Of a stretch of DNA of 48,141 nt, positions 7,293 to 15,787 are shown piece by piece. The notes beneath the pieces were generated by a model, which worked only from the letters and a program-made list of their open reading frames with translations, made no database searches and had not been told where the DNA came from. The translations under genes and the position numbers were made by a program. The first letter of the stretch is position 1. Each line of letters opens with the position of its first letter. This DNA is from a virus: IMG/VR virus record IMGVR_UViG_3300017971_000377, positions 1 to 48,141 of that record; one strand, written 5' to 3'.

Positions 7293-9203
7293 GTGAAAGT
7301 TGTTTATGAGGATGGTAAATTTAAATGTTTCTCATCATATGATGAGAAACATTTACCTAAAAGTGCAGGGTGGTGGTGGGACTCCGCCAACAAATATTGG
7401 TTTACTAAAGAAAAACATAAGGCACTTTTATTAAAGGATTATTTCACTCCATCAGCCTCGTCTGAGGCCAATCGCTGTTTTCAACCCCAACCTCAGTGCA
7501 ATTCAATTGCATACAATGACAAAATACCATGTCCTGAGGGAATAAGATATTTTCCATTTCAGGAAGAGGGAATAAGATATTCCCTTTCTCGAGAGGGGAC
7601 CCTTAACGCGTCAGAGATGGGGTGTGGCAAATCAATAATGGCATTAGGTCTTATTAATATTGATGAGACTCTTCGGAATATATTAATTATTTGTCCAGCG
7701 TCTTTGAAAATCAATTGGCAACGCGAATCTGAGAAATGGTTGGTTAGACCATTTGAGATTTATGTTATAAATAATAATAAAATTTCTCCAAATGTAAATG
7801 CAAATTTGATTATTGTCAATTATGATCGCCTAAAAGGCGATATTCTTAAATATATTATGAAACGCAATTGGGATTTATTAATTGTAGATGAAGCGCATGC
7901 CCTGAAAAACGGGGCGGCACAGAGAACAAAAAAAATTCTGGGAGTGCCGCCTACATGGCGTTATCATAATGGAAGCTGGAAACAGATTAAACCACGAACC
8001 TTTGGTGTAATCGACCAATGTCGAAAAAAGGTGTTCTTAACTGGAACACCTGTTCTTAACCGACCCGTCGAACTATTTTCGCTTATCTCAGCCTTGGATT
8101 CGAAAAATTGGAGATCACGTTCAAAATTCGAAACAAGGTATTGCAATGCTCATATGGGAAAATGGGGGTGGGATAACAAGGGTGCTAGCAATATTGACGA
8201 GCTTAACTTCAAACTTAGATCGTCGATTATGTTTCGAAAAACAAAGGCGGAGGTTTTGCCTGATTTGCCTCCCAAAACCAGACAAATTATAGTTCTGCCT
8301 GGTGACAGTAAGGTGAAATCATTGATTAAAGAAGAAAAAAAATTAAAGATCGATTTTTCGGATATCGAGGCGTTAACACCTGTGTCAACGGAGTTTCAAC
8401 AGTTGTCAGAATTGCGTAAACGGTTAGCAATTGCGAAATTGCCTATGATAATCGAACATATAGAGAATATATTAGAAGGTACTGAGAAGATTGTTATTTT
8501 TGCGCATCACCATGAGGTCATCGATGCGCTTCATGGCCATTTTCAGGCATCGGTAAAATTAGACGGTAGGAACAGTTTGGAGGCTAAGCAAAAAGCAATC
8601 GATGCATTTCAAGATGGTCAAGCTAGGATTTTTATTGGAAGCATCCAGGCCGCTGGTGTTGGAATTACACTTACCGCGGCATCGCATGCGGTATTTGCAG
8701 AATCGGATTGGGTCCCGGCGAATTTGAGCCAAGCTGAAGATCGTCTGAATCGAATTGGTCAAAAAAATGCTGTTTTGATCCAACATTTAGTAGTGGATGG
8801 CACGTTGGATGCTAGAATGGTTCAGATAGTAGTGGAAAAACAAAAAATTATTGATGGTATTGTGAAACCAGTAGAGTTGATCGAACCTAAGAAATCCGAA
8901 CCACCAAAATCTAAACCATCAAAATCTAAACCTGGTAATGGTAAAAAAAATAATAACATTACTAACGAGCGCAGGGAGGCACTTTGTTGTGCATTGATTA
9001 GTTTAGCTGGAAAATGTGACGGCGCTCGTCAGCAAGACGGGTGCGGGTTCAATAAGCTGGATACTAATTTTGGTACTAGTTTAGCAAAGCGGGGATCAGA
9101 ACGTCCCCTGACTGACGAGGAGTTTTTAGCTGCGTTGAAAATGATTAAGAAGTACAAACGTCAGATTGAACCTAATTTGTTTGATTTGATTTATAAAAAT
9201 TGA
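7293..9203 (+). CDS. SNF2/SWI2-family DNA translocase (helicase superfamily 2)
   Basis: A 636-residue SNF2-type ATPase. Motif I is SEMGCGKS (Lys 113), motif II is VDEAHALKN (DEAH at 199-202), motif III is LTGTPVLNRPVEL, and motif VI is QAEDRLNRIGQ, the SNF2-typical form. A Pro/Lys/Ser-rich linker (repeated KSKP) at about 530-550 leads to a C-terminal module with a conserved CDGARQQDGCGFNKLDT segment seen at the end of other phage helicases. It moves on duplex DNA and may remodel protein-DNA complexes or D-loops beside RecA. The start is GTG with AAGGAG 8 nt upstream. It carries a 17/19 match to the 19-bp palindrome at 7495-7513. Confidence 0.88.
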   Translation: MKVVYEDGKFKCFSSYDEKHLPKSAGWWWDSANKYWFTKEKHKALLLKDYFTPSASSEANRCFQPQPQCNSIAYNDKIPCPEGIRYFPFQEEGIRYSLSREGTLNASEMGCGKSIMALGLINIDETLRNILIICPASLKINWQRESEKWLVRPFEIYVINNNKISPNVNANLIIVNYDRLKGDILKYIMKRNWDLLIVDEAHALKNGAAQRTKKILGVPPTWRYHNGSWKQIKPRTFGVIDQCRKKVFLTGTPVLNRPVELFSLISALDSKNWRSRSKFETRYCNAHMGKWGWDNKGASNIDELNFKLRSSIMFRKTKAEVLPDLPPKTRQIIVLPGDSKVKSLIKEEKKLKIDFSDIEALTPVSTEFQQLSELRKRLAIAKLPMIIEHIENILEGTEKIVIFAHHHEVIDALHGHFQASVKLDGRNSLEAKQKAIDAFQDGQARIFIGSIQAAGVGITLTAASHAVFAESDWVPANLSQAEDRLNRIGQKNAVLIQHLVVDGTLDARMVQIVVEKQKIIDGIVKPVELIEPKKSEPPKSKPSKSKPGNGKKNNNITNERREALCCALISLAGKCDGARQQDGCGFNKLDTNFGTSLAKRGSERPLTDEEFLAALKMIKKYKRQIEPNLFDLIYKN

Positions 9204-9223
9204 AAAGGAGACAAAAATAGAAA

Positions 9224-9424
9224 ATGGATAATAATCAAAAATTAGTGTTCCATAAAAAAACCTTTAGACCCATAATTGAAACCATAAGGGCGAGACAATC
9301 CATCATCAGTCTAGATAATAGAAACTCCCAAAGGATGAAGATAATGAAAATTGGTAAAAATTCTTTGGGAGTTTCAGGTGTTTTATTAAAATCTCTACGC
9401 AAATCTGGTTTTACCTTGCCTTAA
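9224..9424 (+). CDS. Small hypothetical protein, basic
   Basis: A 66-residue basic open frame with no recognised family. The nearest purine-rich ribosome binding site (AAAGGAG) is 13 nt upstream, which is long, so expression is uncertain. Its 3' end takes part in an imperfect duplication (9372-9428 versus 9454-9510), which suggests the region is drifting. Confidence 0.4.
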   Translation: MDNNQKLVFHKKTFRPIIETIRARQSIISLDNRNSQRMKIMKIGKNSLGVSGVLLKSLRKSGFTLP

Positions 9425-9510
9425 AATCTGATTCATACCTCACAATCATTTCCTTTCAGGTGTTTTATTAAAATCCCTATCCCTATACAAATCTCCTTGC
9501 CTTAAAAAGC
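9372..9510. repeat. Imperfect direct duplication around the end of the small ORF
   Basis: A 22-base identical block starts at 9372 and again at 9454. Further similarity follows in both copies (CAAATCT and CCTTGCCTTAAAA). The second copy lies in the 116-base gap before the next gene, which otherwise shows no hairpin or clear promoter. Confidence 0.7.
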
Positions 9511-9540
9511 ATCGTATGGTATTGTTTTTTTCTTAAATTA

Positions 9541-10038
9541 ATGATGGTAGAAAAAAAATCTAAAAGGGCTCAAAAAGCTTATTTAAAAAAATATTATCGT
9601 GAAAATAGGGAAAGATTAAAAGAATATTATCGATTAAAATATCATAACAATCCAGAATATAAGAGGAAGACGATTGAGAATGACGCCAAGCGACGAAAAA
9701 GGCGTCAAGAAAAGGAGAGGAGGAGAAGAAAAAAAAGGGGTATTCCTTATTTGTATGGCACATTGCCGGTTATTATTAATGGAAAAAGGTATTATCCTAT
9801 GAGATTTTTATCAAATTTTATTGGCAAGTCACGACACACGATTAGAATGTGGGAAAAAAGAGGAATAATACCGTGTTATTGGTTCAAGGGTCGTAGATTT
9901 TATACGTATTCTTTAATAAAGGCGATTAAATATGCTGTTGACAGTTTAGATGGTGAGCAACTTAGAGTAAAAAAGGAAAGAAAGTTTAAAAGCAAGCTGA
10001 TAGCCTATTTATCCGTGGAGAAAAGAATTGATTTTTAA
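9541..10038 (+). CDS. MerR-like helix-turn-helix DNA-binding protein with basic N-terminus
   Basis: Residues 1-75 are extremely Lys/Arg-rich and probably helical (RRKRRQEKERRRRKKRG), suggesting non-specific DNA or RNA contact. Residues 80-135 resemble a MerR-type winged helix: a YYPMRFLSNFIGKSRHTIRMW helix-turn-helix followed by EKRGIIPCYWFKGRRFYTY. No effector-binding domain follows. It is a candidate regulator for the phage palindromic operators, because it sits just upstream of nusG. The ATG has no good ribosome binding site, and ATGATG offers two possible starts. Confidence 0.65.
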   Translation: MMVEKKSKRAQKAYLKKYYRENRERLKEYYRLKYHNNPEYKRKTIENDAKRRKRRQEKERRRRKKRGIPYLYGTLPVIINGKRYYPMRFLSNFIGKSRHTIRMWEKRGIIPCYWFKGRRFYTYSLIKAIKYAVDSLDGEQLRVKKERKFKSKLIAYLSVEKRIDF

Positions 10039-10049
10039 GGAAATCATAT

Positions 10050-10553
10050 ATGGGGTGGTATATATTAAGAGTAATTTCAGGAAGAGAAAAAAGGGTTAAA
10101 AATTTTTTAAATAGGAGGAAAGATAAAAATGTCATTAAACAAATAATGATACCTTCTGAGCTGGTAGTTGATTTTACTAAAAAAGCAAAGAGTAAAAATC
10201 ATAGTCATAATCTTTATCCTGGTTATGTCTTCGTTGAAATAGATTTGAATCAACAAGTTATTGAATTTATTAAAAAGACTCCTGGCGTATTGAATTTTTT
10301 AAAAGATTTAAATGGATATCCAAAAGAGATGTCATCAAAAGACATTAATCAAATATTAAATATAAAACCGTCCTTGAGAGAAAAGAAGTTTACTAAAGGC
10401 GATGTAATTACTATTAAAAAAGGTCCTTTTAATGGGTTTAATGGGATAATAGATGATGCTAATAATCCTAGAAAGGTCATCATTTTAGTAATGGTGTTTG
10501 GGAGACAAACACCGGTGGAATTGGATATCAATTTTATTGAAGAGGTTAAATAA
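10050..10553 (+). CDS. nusG: NusG-like transcription antitermination/elongation factor
   Basis: A 167-residue NusG homologue. The NGN domain starts MGWYILRVISGREKRV and includes LYPGYVFVEIDLN and the TPGVLNFL segment. A C-terminal KOW domain reads FTKGDVITIKKGPFNGFNGII. NusG binds the clamp helicases of RNA polymerase and, through KOW, Rho or NusE. A phage copy could redirect host polymerase to read through terminators in long phage operons. It sits between a DNA-binding protein and the RecA operon, with AAGGAAAT upstream of the ATG and a 1-nt overlap into the next gene. Confidence 0.9.
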   Translation: MGWYILRVISGREKRVKNFLNRRKDKNVIKQIMIPSELVVDFTKKAKSKNHSHNLYPGYVFVEIDLNQQVIEFIKKTPGVLNFLKDLNGYPKEMSSKDINQILNIKPSLREKKFTKGDVITIKKGPFNGFNGIIDDANNPRKVIILVMVFGRQTPVELDINFIEEVK

Positions 10554-10858
10554 TGGAAAAAACTTTAGAGTCAAAAATTAGTGTTTATAGACAATTTACT
10601 GAAGATGGAGTAATCATTAAAGAAAGTATTGACGAAAACGTTATTATGGTTCATCGATTTCCTGAGGGAGTTACACCTGCGACAGTTCAAAGAGTGTTTT
10701 CTTCCACTGTCTCAACGGCTCCATACGAAAATATGAAAATTACTATTTCTATAACAGTTCCGTGTTACACAGAAGAAATTAGTAGTGCTATAAATTTTGC
10801 CAAAAATCAGTCTTTGCCTATTTTAGATGAAGAAGTTAAAAAATTAAAGGGGTTATAA
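10553..10858 (+). CDS. Conserved phage protein of the recA operon, function unknown
   Basis: A 101-residue protein whose second half (MKITISITVPCYTEEISSAI) resembles small proteins I associate with phage RecA-like genes. It overlaps both nusG and recA by one base, so all three are translated as a unit. No catalytic motif is visible. A role in recombination or replication is implied only by position. Confidence 0.65.
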   Translation: MEKTLESKISVYRQFTEDGVIIKESIDENVIMVHRFPEGVTPATVQRVFSSTVSTAPYENMKITISITVPCYTEEISSAINFAKNQSLPILDEEVKKLKGL

Positions 10859-12018
10859 TGGCTGAGCAGTGGTATGACGAGAGCAATCCAGAACAGAGTG
10901 ATAGCGAATCTCAGGAGGCTGAAATTATTGGAGAGGAACAAAAGCCTAAACAAAGCAAAGATGAAAGATCTGTCATAATAGCAGATCTTCGAAAAAAAAT
11001 TAATAAAAAATTTGGCAAGGGAACCACAGCGCCAGGAAACAAACTTTTAGTGGAGATGGAGCGGATTCCGACGGGCATATTTTCGTTAGATGAAGCGTTG
11101 GGTGGTGGAATACCGGCTGGTAGGATGATAATGTTGAAGGGTGATGAGTCTGCATCTAAGACGACAATTGCCTTGAGGGCTATTGGGAATGCTCAAAATA
11201 TGTGTTCGAATTGTTGGGGATGGCCAACTTGTACTTGCGGAGAGAATAGAGATGCTTTTTGTTGTTTTCTTGATCAGGAGGGTGCGTTAGATATTCTATG
11301 GTCAGAACGATTTGTCGATCTATCTCGATTAGAGGTACAAAGACCGATTACAGCCGAGGAAACGGTAGAAGTTGGTAGCTGGTGGCTAAGGAGTGGTCAG
11401 GTTGATTTATTAGTTCTTGATTCGTTGGCGGCTATGGCAACGGCGGATGAGATTGAGGGAAAAAGTCATATGGGTCAATTACCTCGATTAGGCAATGAGG
11501 CAATGCGTCGATGGCAGTCGGCGCAAAATGAATGTCGGAAAAAATATAATCGTATTCCTACAATTATATTAATCAATCAGGTACGTTCTAAAATTGGGGT
11601 TGTTTTTGGAGATCCTAGAACGTATCCGGGCGGTCATGGACAGCGGTTTAGCACAACCGCGGATATTGAGTTACGAAAGGGTAAATATACAATGGATAAG
11701 GACACAGGATCGCCGATATCTGTAAGCTTTGGCTTTAGGGTATCTAAAAATAAATCTGCTCCGGCAAACAGATCAGGAGAATTTATCATGATGATGGCAG
11801 ATACGGAAACGAAACAAATGGGTGACATATATGATGAGAAGGTTGTTGTAGCAGAATCAGAACAATTTGGGATTGTTAAAAAGGAAGGAAAAACTTATCG
11901 TTTAGGAGAACAAACTTTTGCATCAAAGATTGATACTATTAAATATATGTTGGAAAATAGAGATGTTTTTGAGGAACTTAAATTAGAATTAATGAAGTTG
12001 AAATTAAGACAGGAATAA
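10858..12018 (+). CDS. recA: RecA-family recombinase with variant Walker A and Cys-rich insert
   Basis: A 386-residue recombinase. The core has GDESASKTT (95-103) as Walker A, FLDQEGALD with the catalytic Glu 141, VDLLVLDSL as Walker B (Asp 188), and the L2-type segment INQVRSKIGVVFGDP followed by GGHGQRF. The usual Gly before the Walker Lys is Ser 100. A CSNCWGWPTCTCG cluster (116-128) sits between the P-loop helix and the next strand and could bind zinc. The acidic N-terminal 40 residues are extra. It should catalyse strand exchange for repair and recombination-dependent replication, with the nuclease gene downstream. Confidence 0.87.
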   Translation: MAEQWYDESNPEQSDSESQEAEIIGEEQKPKQSKDERSVIIADLRKKINKKFGKGTTAPGNKLLVEMERIPTGIFSLDEALGGGIPAGRMIMLKGDESASKTTIALRAIGNAQNMCSNCWGWPTCTCGENRDAFCCFLDQEGALDILWSERFVDLSRLEVQRPITAEETVEVGSWWLRSGQVDLLVLDSLAAMATADEIEGKSHMGQLPRLGNEAMRRWQSAQNECRKKYNRIPTIILINQVRSKIGVVFGDPRTYPGGHGQRFSTTADIELRKGKYTMDKDTGSPISVSFGFRVSKNKSAPANRSGEFIMMMADTETKQMGDIYDEKVVVAESEQFGIVKKEGKTYRLGEQTFASKIDTIKYMLENRDVFEELKLELMKLKLRQE

Positions 12019-12019
12019 A

Positions 12020-12361
12020 ATGTCTAGTATTTACAAAAAGCATGAAAAAGATATCGCTAAACGGCTGGGAGGAAAAAGGCAGCCTTTGTCTGGGGCATTG
12101 CCAGAGGCAAAAAGCGATGTAATAACTGACAAGTTAAGGATAGATTGTAAGTATGTGCATGTGAAATCATACCGGTTAACCTTGGATGTTTTAAAAAAAA
12201 TTACTATGGAGTCAGCCGGTCAAGATATTATTCCAGCGATTCAGATCAGATTTGAAAAGTGCGGAAAAGATATTCAATATGATGTTGTAAGTCGTGATTG
12301 GATCGTGGTTCCATTGTCTGCTTTTGAGGAATTACTTTCGTTGGCTGGTGACGAATGGTAG
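12020..12361 (+). CDS. PD-(D/E)XK nuclease, Holliday-junction-resolvase-like
   Basis: A 113-residue protein with the pattern of phage resolvase-like nucleases: GGKRQPLSGALPEAKSD, then LRIDCKYVH giving the Asp-x-Lys catalytic pair, then KSYRLTLDVLKKI. The C-terminal WIVVPLSAFEEL matches the family end. It lies 2 nt after recA, fitting a role in processing recombination intermediates. A RuvC-type resolvase is also present at 17268. Confidence 0.75.
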   Translation: MSSIYKKHEKDIAKRLGGKRQPLSGALPEAKSDVITDKLRIDCKYVHVKSYRLTLDVLKKITMESAGQDIIPAIQIRFEKCGKDIQYDVVSRDWIVVPLSAFEELLSLAGDEW

Positions 12362-12729
12362 TTAACAATATTGTGAAAATGGTTGATACGGCGACATCGT
12401 TTTTTAAAGGTAAAGTGATAGTACCATCTAATCCAACTTTTGAACAGTGGTTTAGTTTAAATTCTGAACTAATACTTGATGTTGATCAGATATTATCTGA
12501 GGTAATAACATATCTCATGAGAAGAAAAGAAAAGGAGCCAATGTTAAAGCTATTAAACGTATTAGACAGGCATTTAGCCAATAAAGATCGGCCATTAAAT
12601 CTAGTATTTACATTTTTAAGACTTTTTGACTCATACAATCTTGCTTTGAAATACAAAGGAGCTACTAATCCATGCATGGTAGAAGGGATGTTTGATGAAT
12701 TGGTAAGAAGAAAAGTTTTAAAAAGATGA
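12355..12729 (+). CDS. Hypothetical helical protein
   Basis: A 124-residue, apparently all-helical protein with no recognised domain. Its start codon overlaps the preceding stop (ATGGTAG). It is the last gene before the promoter at 12739, so it ends the recA operon. Confidence 0.65.
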   Translation: MVVNNIVKMVDTATSFFKGKVIVPSNPTFEQWFSLNSELILDVDQILSEVITYLMRRKEKEPMLKLLNVLDRHLANKDRPLNLVFTFLRLFDSYNLALKYKGATNPCMVEGMFDELVRRKVLKR

Positions 12730-12738
12730 AAAAGTTGC

Positions 12739-12776
12739 TTGACTCTGTTTAAAATACATCTTATAGAGTAAGATGT
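12739..12776 (+). promoter_or_regulatory. Sigma70-like promoter with palindrome across the -10
   Basis: TTGACT (12739-12744) and TATAGA (12762-12767) are separated by exactly 17 bp. An inverted repeat with 8-bp arms (ACATCTTA and TAAGATGT, 12756-12776) spans the -10. The arms share ACATCT/AGATGT with the 7221 operator. It drives the gene at 12810 and probably the long operon beyond. Confidence 0.75.
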
Positions 12777-12809
12777 GATGTATTTAACAAAAAAAAACGG
12801 AGCAAGAAA

Positions 12810-13142
12810 ATGAGAACTGAAATAATTCAAAAAGTCATTTGCGATCGATGTGGGCGACAGATGACGGAAGTAAAAGATGTTGGTTCTAATGGTAATGGTT
12901 CAGGAGGGGAAAATCGTCCTTCAGATCTTCAAGTTGTAGTTAACGGAGAGGTGGTGTTGCAGTATGATGATCTTTGTGATATTTGTGTAGGAAAAGGAGA
13001 AAAGATGATTAACCATATGGTTAATCATATGCAAAAGATCGATCTCGGCAAACGGGGCAAACGGGGCAAACGGGGCAAAAAGGCAAATGGTCAATCAGTT
13101 TCGTCTGAGATAGGACAGCCTCAGCAACAAGCAACAGCATAG
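12810..13142 (+). CDS. Zinc-ribbon protein with basic Gly-Lys-Arg repeats
   Basis: A 110-residue protein with CDRCG near the N-terminus and CDICVGKGEK about 45 residues later, a likely four-Cys zinc site. The C-terminal part carries a GKR tripeptide repeated from a 9-bp DNA repeat (13046-13078), then a Gln-rich tail. The basic repeat suggests nucleic acid binding. It is the first gene after the 12739 promoter, with CGGAGC upstream of the ATG. Confidence 0.7.
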   Translation: MRTEIIQKVICDRCGRQMTEVKDVGSNGNGSGGENRPSDLQVVVNGEVVLQYDDLCDICVGKGEKMINHMVNHMQKIDLGKRGKRGKRGKKANGQSVSSEIGQPQQQATA

Positions 13143-13152
13143 TTTAATAAAA

Positions 13153-13527
13153 ATGACTAATTCAAACGAAATGGCTCAATGCCTGGAACAGGTTGGTGCA
13201 TTAATAGATCTAGGGGCTAATAGAATAGTATTAGCGGGGGCTGGACTTGGATTTGAGTATCAGTTAAAAGATGATAAGCAGGGAGAGGGAATTGACTTTA
13301 ATAAGGTAGTTAATGATGAGCAGGTAAGAAAATCGTTATTGCGCGAATATAGAGAATTTGATAAGGAAAAAAATACTGTTTGTGATTTACTTTTAACAAT
13401 GGGGTTTAACGAAGAAGATCTAAAGTCAAAAAATTCACGTCCAGTTAATGAAATAATTCAAAAAGTGTGGAACATGTTTAATGCCGAATCCCAAAAAAAA
13501 GTATCGCATTCTGAAAAAGATATCTGA
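13153..13527 (+). CDS. Hypothetical protein upstream of the endolysin
   Basis: A 124-residue protein with no recognised domain. A short Gly/Ala-rich segment (IVLAGAGLGFEY) precedes charged helices. Its last 47 bases overlap the endolysin gene in another frame, so the two are probably translationally coupled. There is no transmembrane segment that would suggest a holin. Confidence 0.6.
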   Translation: MTNSNEMAQCLEQVGALIDLGANRIVLAGAGLGFEYQLKDDKQGEGIDFNKVVNDEQVRKSLLREYREFDKEKNTVCDLLLTMGFNEEDLKSKNSRPVNEIIQKVWNMFNAESQKKVSHSEKDI

Positions 13528-14521
13528 AGATATCTTAAAAAAATGCGGTATGATGCCAGAACCAACAAGACCAGTAAATAGAATAAGACCGTGGCAGGAG
13601 AGGGGGCCTACAGGAGTTCTATATCATTATACAGGTGGTCCTATTGGTTTGAAATCGATGAAATGGGCTAACAAGCCATCATGGGGTAATACTGTTAGTA
13701 GTTGGCATGTTACGGTATTGGATAGAGTTGAAGATGATATAATTGGTAATTTATGGCTTGAATTATGTCCTGATTGGTTATTAGAATTATTTCCAGTGCC
13801 AACAATTATAATGGCGAGCTGGGAAAAAGGAACGCATCATGGTAATTGGTCAAACAAGTTCCTGTTAGGAGTAGAGAATAGAAATAGTGGATATTATGGT
13901 TATAAGAAGTTAAAAAATGGCTTATTAGATCTTGGGAAATCGGGAATTAGGGTTGGTCGAAGAATATACGAACCATATACTCGAGAGCAGCTCATAGCTA
14001 ATATTAACATTGGCAAGTTGGCCAAGGAAATGTTTAATCAGTTTAATCCTGATGATATTTTAAGTCATCAATGCATTTGGGCGACAAAAAAAGACGCGGG
14101 GCCGTTATTTCCAATACATAATATTCGGGATGCTATTTTTGGAAATAGTAATATTAGATGGCTTAATCTTTTTCAGTCCTTTCAACAATTAGTAAAGAAT
14201 ATTGGCGGTGATGATTATGATGTATGGGTTTCTGAGACAGAGTCGCGGGGTGACTTTGAAGATTTTCGGGAAATCAGTGATGTATATGCAAGCAAGTTTG
14301 ACACTGAGTTGCCCAGATCCAGATTGACCAGGCTAGGATATAATACTGTTAGTTTTAATAGAAAGAGTTTTTTAAAAGCGGTTCGATACTTTCAAAAAAG
14401 TACTTACGCTTATAAAAGAGTAAAGAAAAAAGAGGATTTAATTTTAAAAGTTGATGGTATCTACGGAATAAATACACATCGTGTTTTAGATTTAAGATTA
14501 AAAGGCATGGGATTATTGTAA
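13481..14521 (+). CDS. N-acetylmuramoyl-L-alanine amidase endolysin (Amidase_2 plus peptidoglycan-binding domain)
   Basis: A 346-residue lysin. The amidase domain shows the zinc set of the AmpD/T7-lysozyme family: H49 in VLYHYT, H196 in LSHQCIW and D205 in KKDAGPLFP. SSWHVTV and FLLGVENRNSG match the core. Residues about 295-346 resemble a peptidoglycan-binding domain (FLKAVRYFQKS followed by VDGIYGINT). It cleaves the bond between MurNAc and the stem peptide at lysis. No signal peptide is present, so a holin would be needed; none is clearly identified next to it. The start inside the previous gene has no strong ribosome binding site; MM at residues 24-25 is a shorter alternative. Confidence 0.85.
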   Translation: MPNPKKKYRILKKISEDILKKCGMMPEPTRPVNRIRPWQERGPTGVLYHYTGGPIGLKSMKWANKPSWGNTVSSWHVTVLDRVEDDIIGNLWLELCPDWLLELFPVPTIIMASWEKGTHHGNWSNKFLLGVENRNSGYYGYKKLKNGLLDLGKSGIRVGRRIYEPYTREQLIANINIGKLAKEMFNQFNPDDILSHQCIWATKKDAGPLFPIHNIRDAIFGNSNIRWLNLFQSFQQLVKNIGGDDYDVWVSETESRGDFEDFREISDVYASKFDTELPRSRLTRLGYNTVSFNRKSFLKAVRYFQKSTYAYKRVKKKEDLILKVDGIYGINTHRVLDLRLKGMGLL

Positions 14522-14524
14522 AAC

Positions 14525-14983
14525 TTGGATAGTCTTGTATTTTCTACAAAGATAATTGATTTAATAATCAATCAAAAGATTAATAAGTTCTTAAAAAAAG
14601 CATCCATAAAGCAATGTCCTCTTTGCAAAGGATTGGGATTTTTTCGTGGACTTAAGGTTGGATGCAGCAAGTGTAACAAGTCAGGATATTTAGGTTCAGG
14701 AGTCAAATTAAATAATATTTATCAATGTAAAATAAACAGAAAAGATATATGTTATTTTGCCGAAATTAAGATAACTGGTGTGACTGTCGTTAATTCTAAT
14801 GATATTATTTTTGGGGAATATGGATTTAATTCACAAGTGTTGCTTGATAACTTTATTAAGGATAAAAATCAATTATGGTCAATAGGTTTTCTTTTAATGG
14901 AAGTTACAGATTATGAGAAATTAGAGATAATGCAAAGACATGACCATCGAGTGGTTCTTAATTTAAAAAGAAAAAGGAGATAA
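14525..14983 (+). CDS. DnaJ-type zinc-finger protein
   Basis: A 152-residue protein with CPLCKGLGF followed 15 residues later by CSKCNKSGY, the CxxCxGxG pairing of DnaJ zinc fingers. The rest is beta-rich and unrecognised, and there is no J-domain. The start is a TTG at 14525, the only start available before the motif, without a strong ribosome binding site. It may be a zinc-dependent protein- or nucleic-acid-binding factor. Confidence 0.6.
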   Translation: MDSLVFSTKIIDLIINQKINKFLKKASIKQCPLCKGLGFFRGLKVGCSKCNKSGYLGSGVKLNNIYQCKINRKDICYFAEIKITGVTVVNSNDIIFGEYGFNSQVLLDNFIKDKNQLWSIGFLLMEVTDYEKLEIMQRHDHRVVLNLKRKRR

Positions 14984-14987
14984 TTAG

Positions 14988-15353
14988 ATGATGAGGCAGG
15001 TAGTTAAATTTTTTATTGAATCATTATATAACAAAATTTGCGAATCTGAACAGCGCGAAAAGATTGACAATCTTAAGTGGTCTTATCATGAATTGAACAA
15101 TGCGGTTAACACTATGAAGCGTGTAGTTGAACAAGCTAACAATGATTTACGTAATAGAATTAGTAAAATCGAGGAAGGTTTATCATTTAACGAGTTGGAT
15201 ATTGTTACATCTCGCAAGAATAATTGTAAGTGTAAAGAGTTAAAAAAAGAAATTGATAAAATTATGGAAAGATTTAATGAAGAGATAATTGATTTAAAAG
15301 AAAATATAGAAAGTATTCGTTATTTAAATGAGGAAAAAAATGAGAATTTATAG
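14988..15353 (+). CDS. Coiled-coil hypothetical protein
   Basis: A 121-residue protein rich in Glu, Lys, Asn and Ile with long heptad-like helices (residues 15-60 and 75-115) and a central CKCKELK. It probably oligomerises. GGAG precedes the ATG. It ends just past the start of the following small gene. Confidence 0.65.
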   Translation: MMRQVVKFFIESLYNKICESEQREKIDNLKWSYHELNNAVNTMKRVVEQANNDLRNRISKIEEGLSFNELDIVTSRKNNCKCKELKKEIDKIMERFNEEIIDLKENIESIRYLNEEKNENL

Positions 15354-15543
15354 ATCATATATATGCAAATCGTGTCGATGGTGGGCTTATAAAAAACGCA
15401 CTTATGGAGAATGCAGGATTAATCCGCCGATATCAATGTACCAGGGAGCTTCGCACATATATCATGGTTGGCCGGTTACTCTTGAAAATGAATGGTGTAG
15501 CAAGTATGAGCAATTTGAGAAAGAAGAAAAAAAAGATGAATAA
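15340..15543 (+). CDS. Small Cys-rich protein of a widespread phage/bacterial type
   Basis: A 67-residue protein with the layout CKSCRWW, GECRINPP and WCSKYE, a pattern common in small phage and bacterial proteins thought to bind a metal. The ATG at 15340 is preferred over 15328 because GAGG lies 6 nt upstream. It overlaps both neighbours by a few bases. Function unknown. Confidence 0.65.
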   Translation: MRIYRSYICKSCRWWAYKKRTYGECRINPPISMYQGASHIYHGWPVTLENEWCSKYEQFEKEEKKDE

Positions 15544-15787
15544 AACTACTGTTTTTGAATTACATATGGGTAGCAACAGTTTTAGTAAGGATGATATAGG
15601 AAAAACAGTTTGGCTTACTAGACCACAATGGTATGTAAGATTATTGGATCGAATAGGAAGAGGTTTTCCTTTTTTAGACAACATATGTAGACGATTAATT
15701 GCAAGATTTTACGGATGTGGATATTTTAAAATTGTTGATGTTATTGATAATATGACATTAAAGATTGAACGAGAAAACAAATGGTGA
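15536..15787 (+). CDS. Hypothetical protein
   Basis: An 83-residue protein beginning MNKTTVFELHMGSNSF. The ATG at 15536 overlaps the preceding stop (ATGAATAA), and a frame open further upstream is taken to be chance. It is aromatic-rich with a central IGKTVWLTRPQWYVRLLDR segment. Its stop overlaps the next start. No family recognised. Confidence 0.55.
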   Translation: MNKTTVFELHMGSNSFSKDDIGKTVWLTRPQWYVRLLDRIGRGFPFLDNICRRLIARFYGCGYFKIVDVIDNMTLKIERENKW

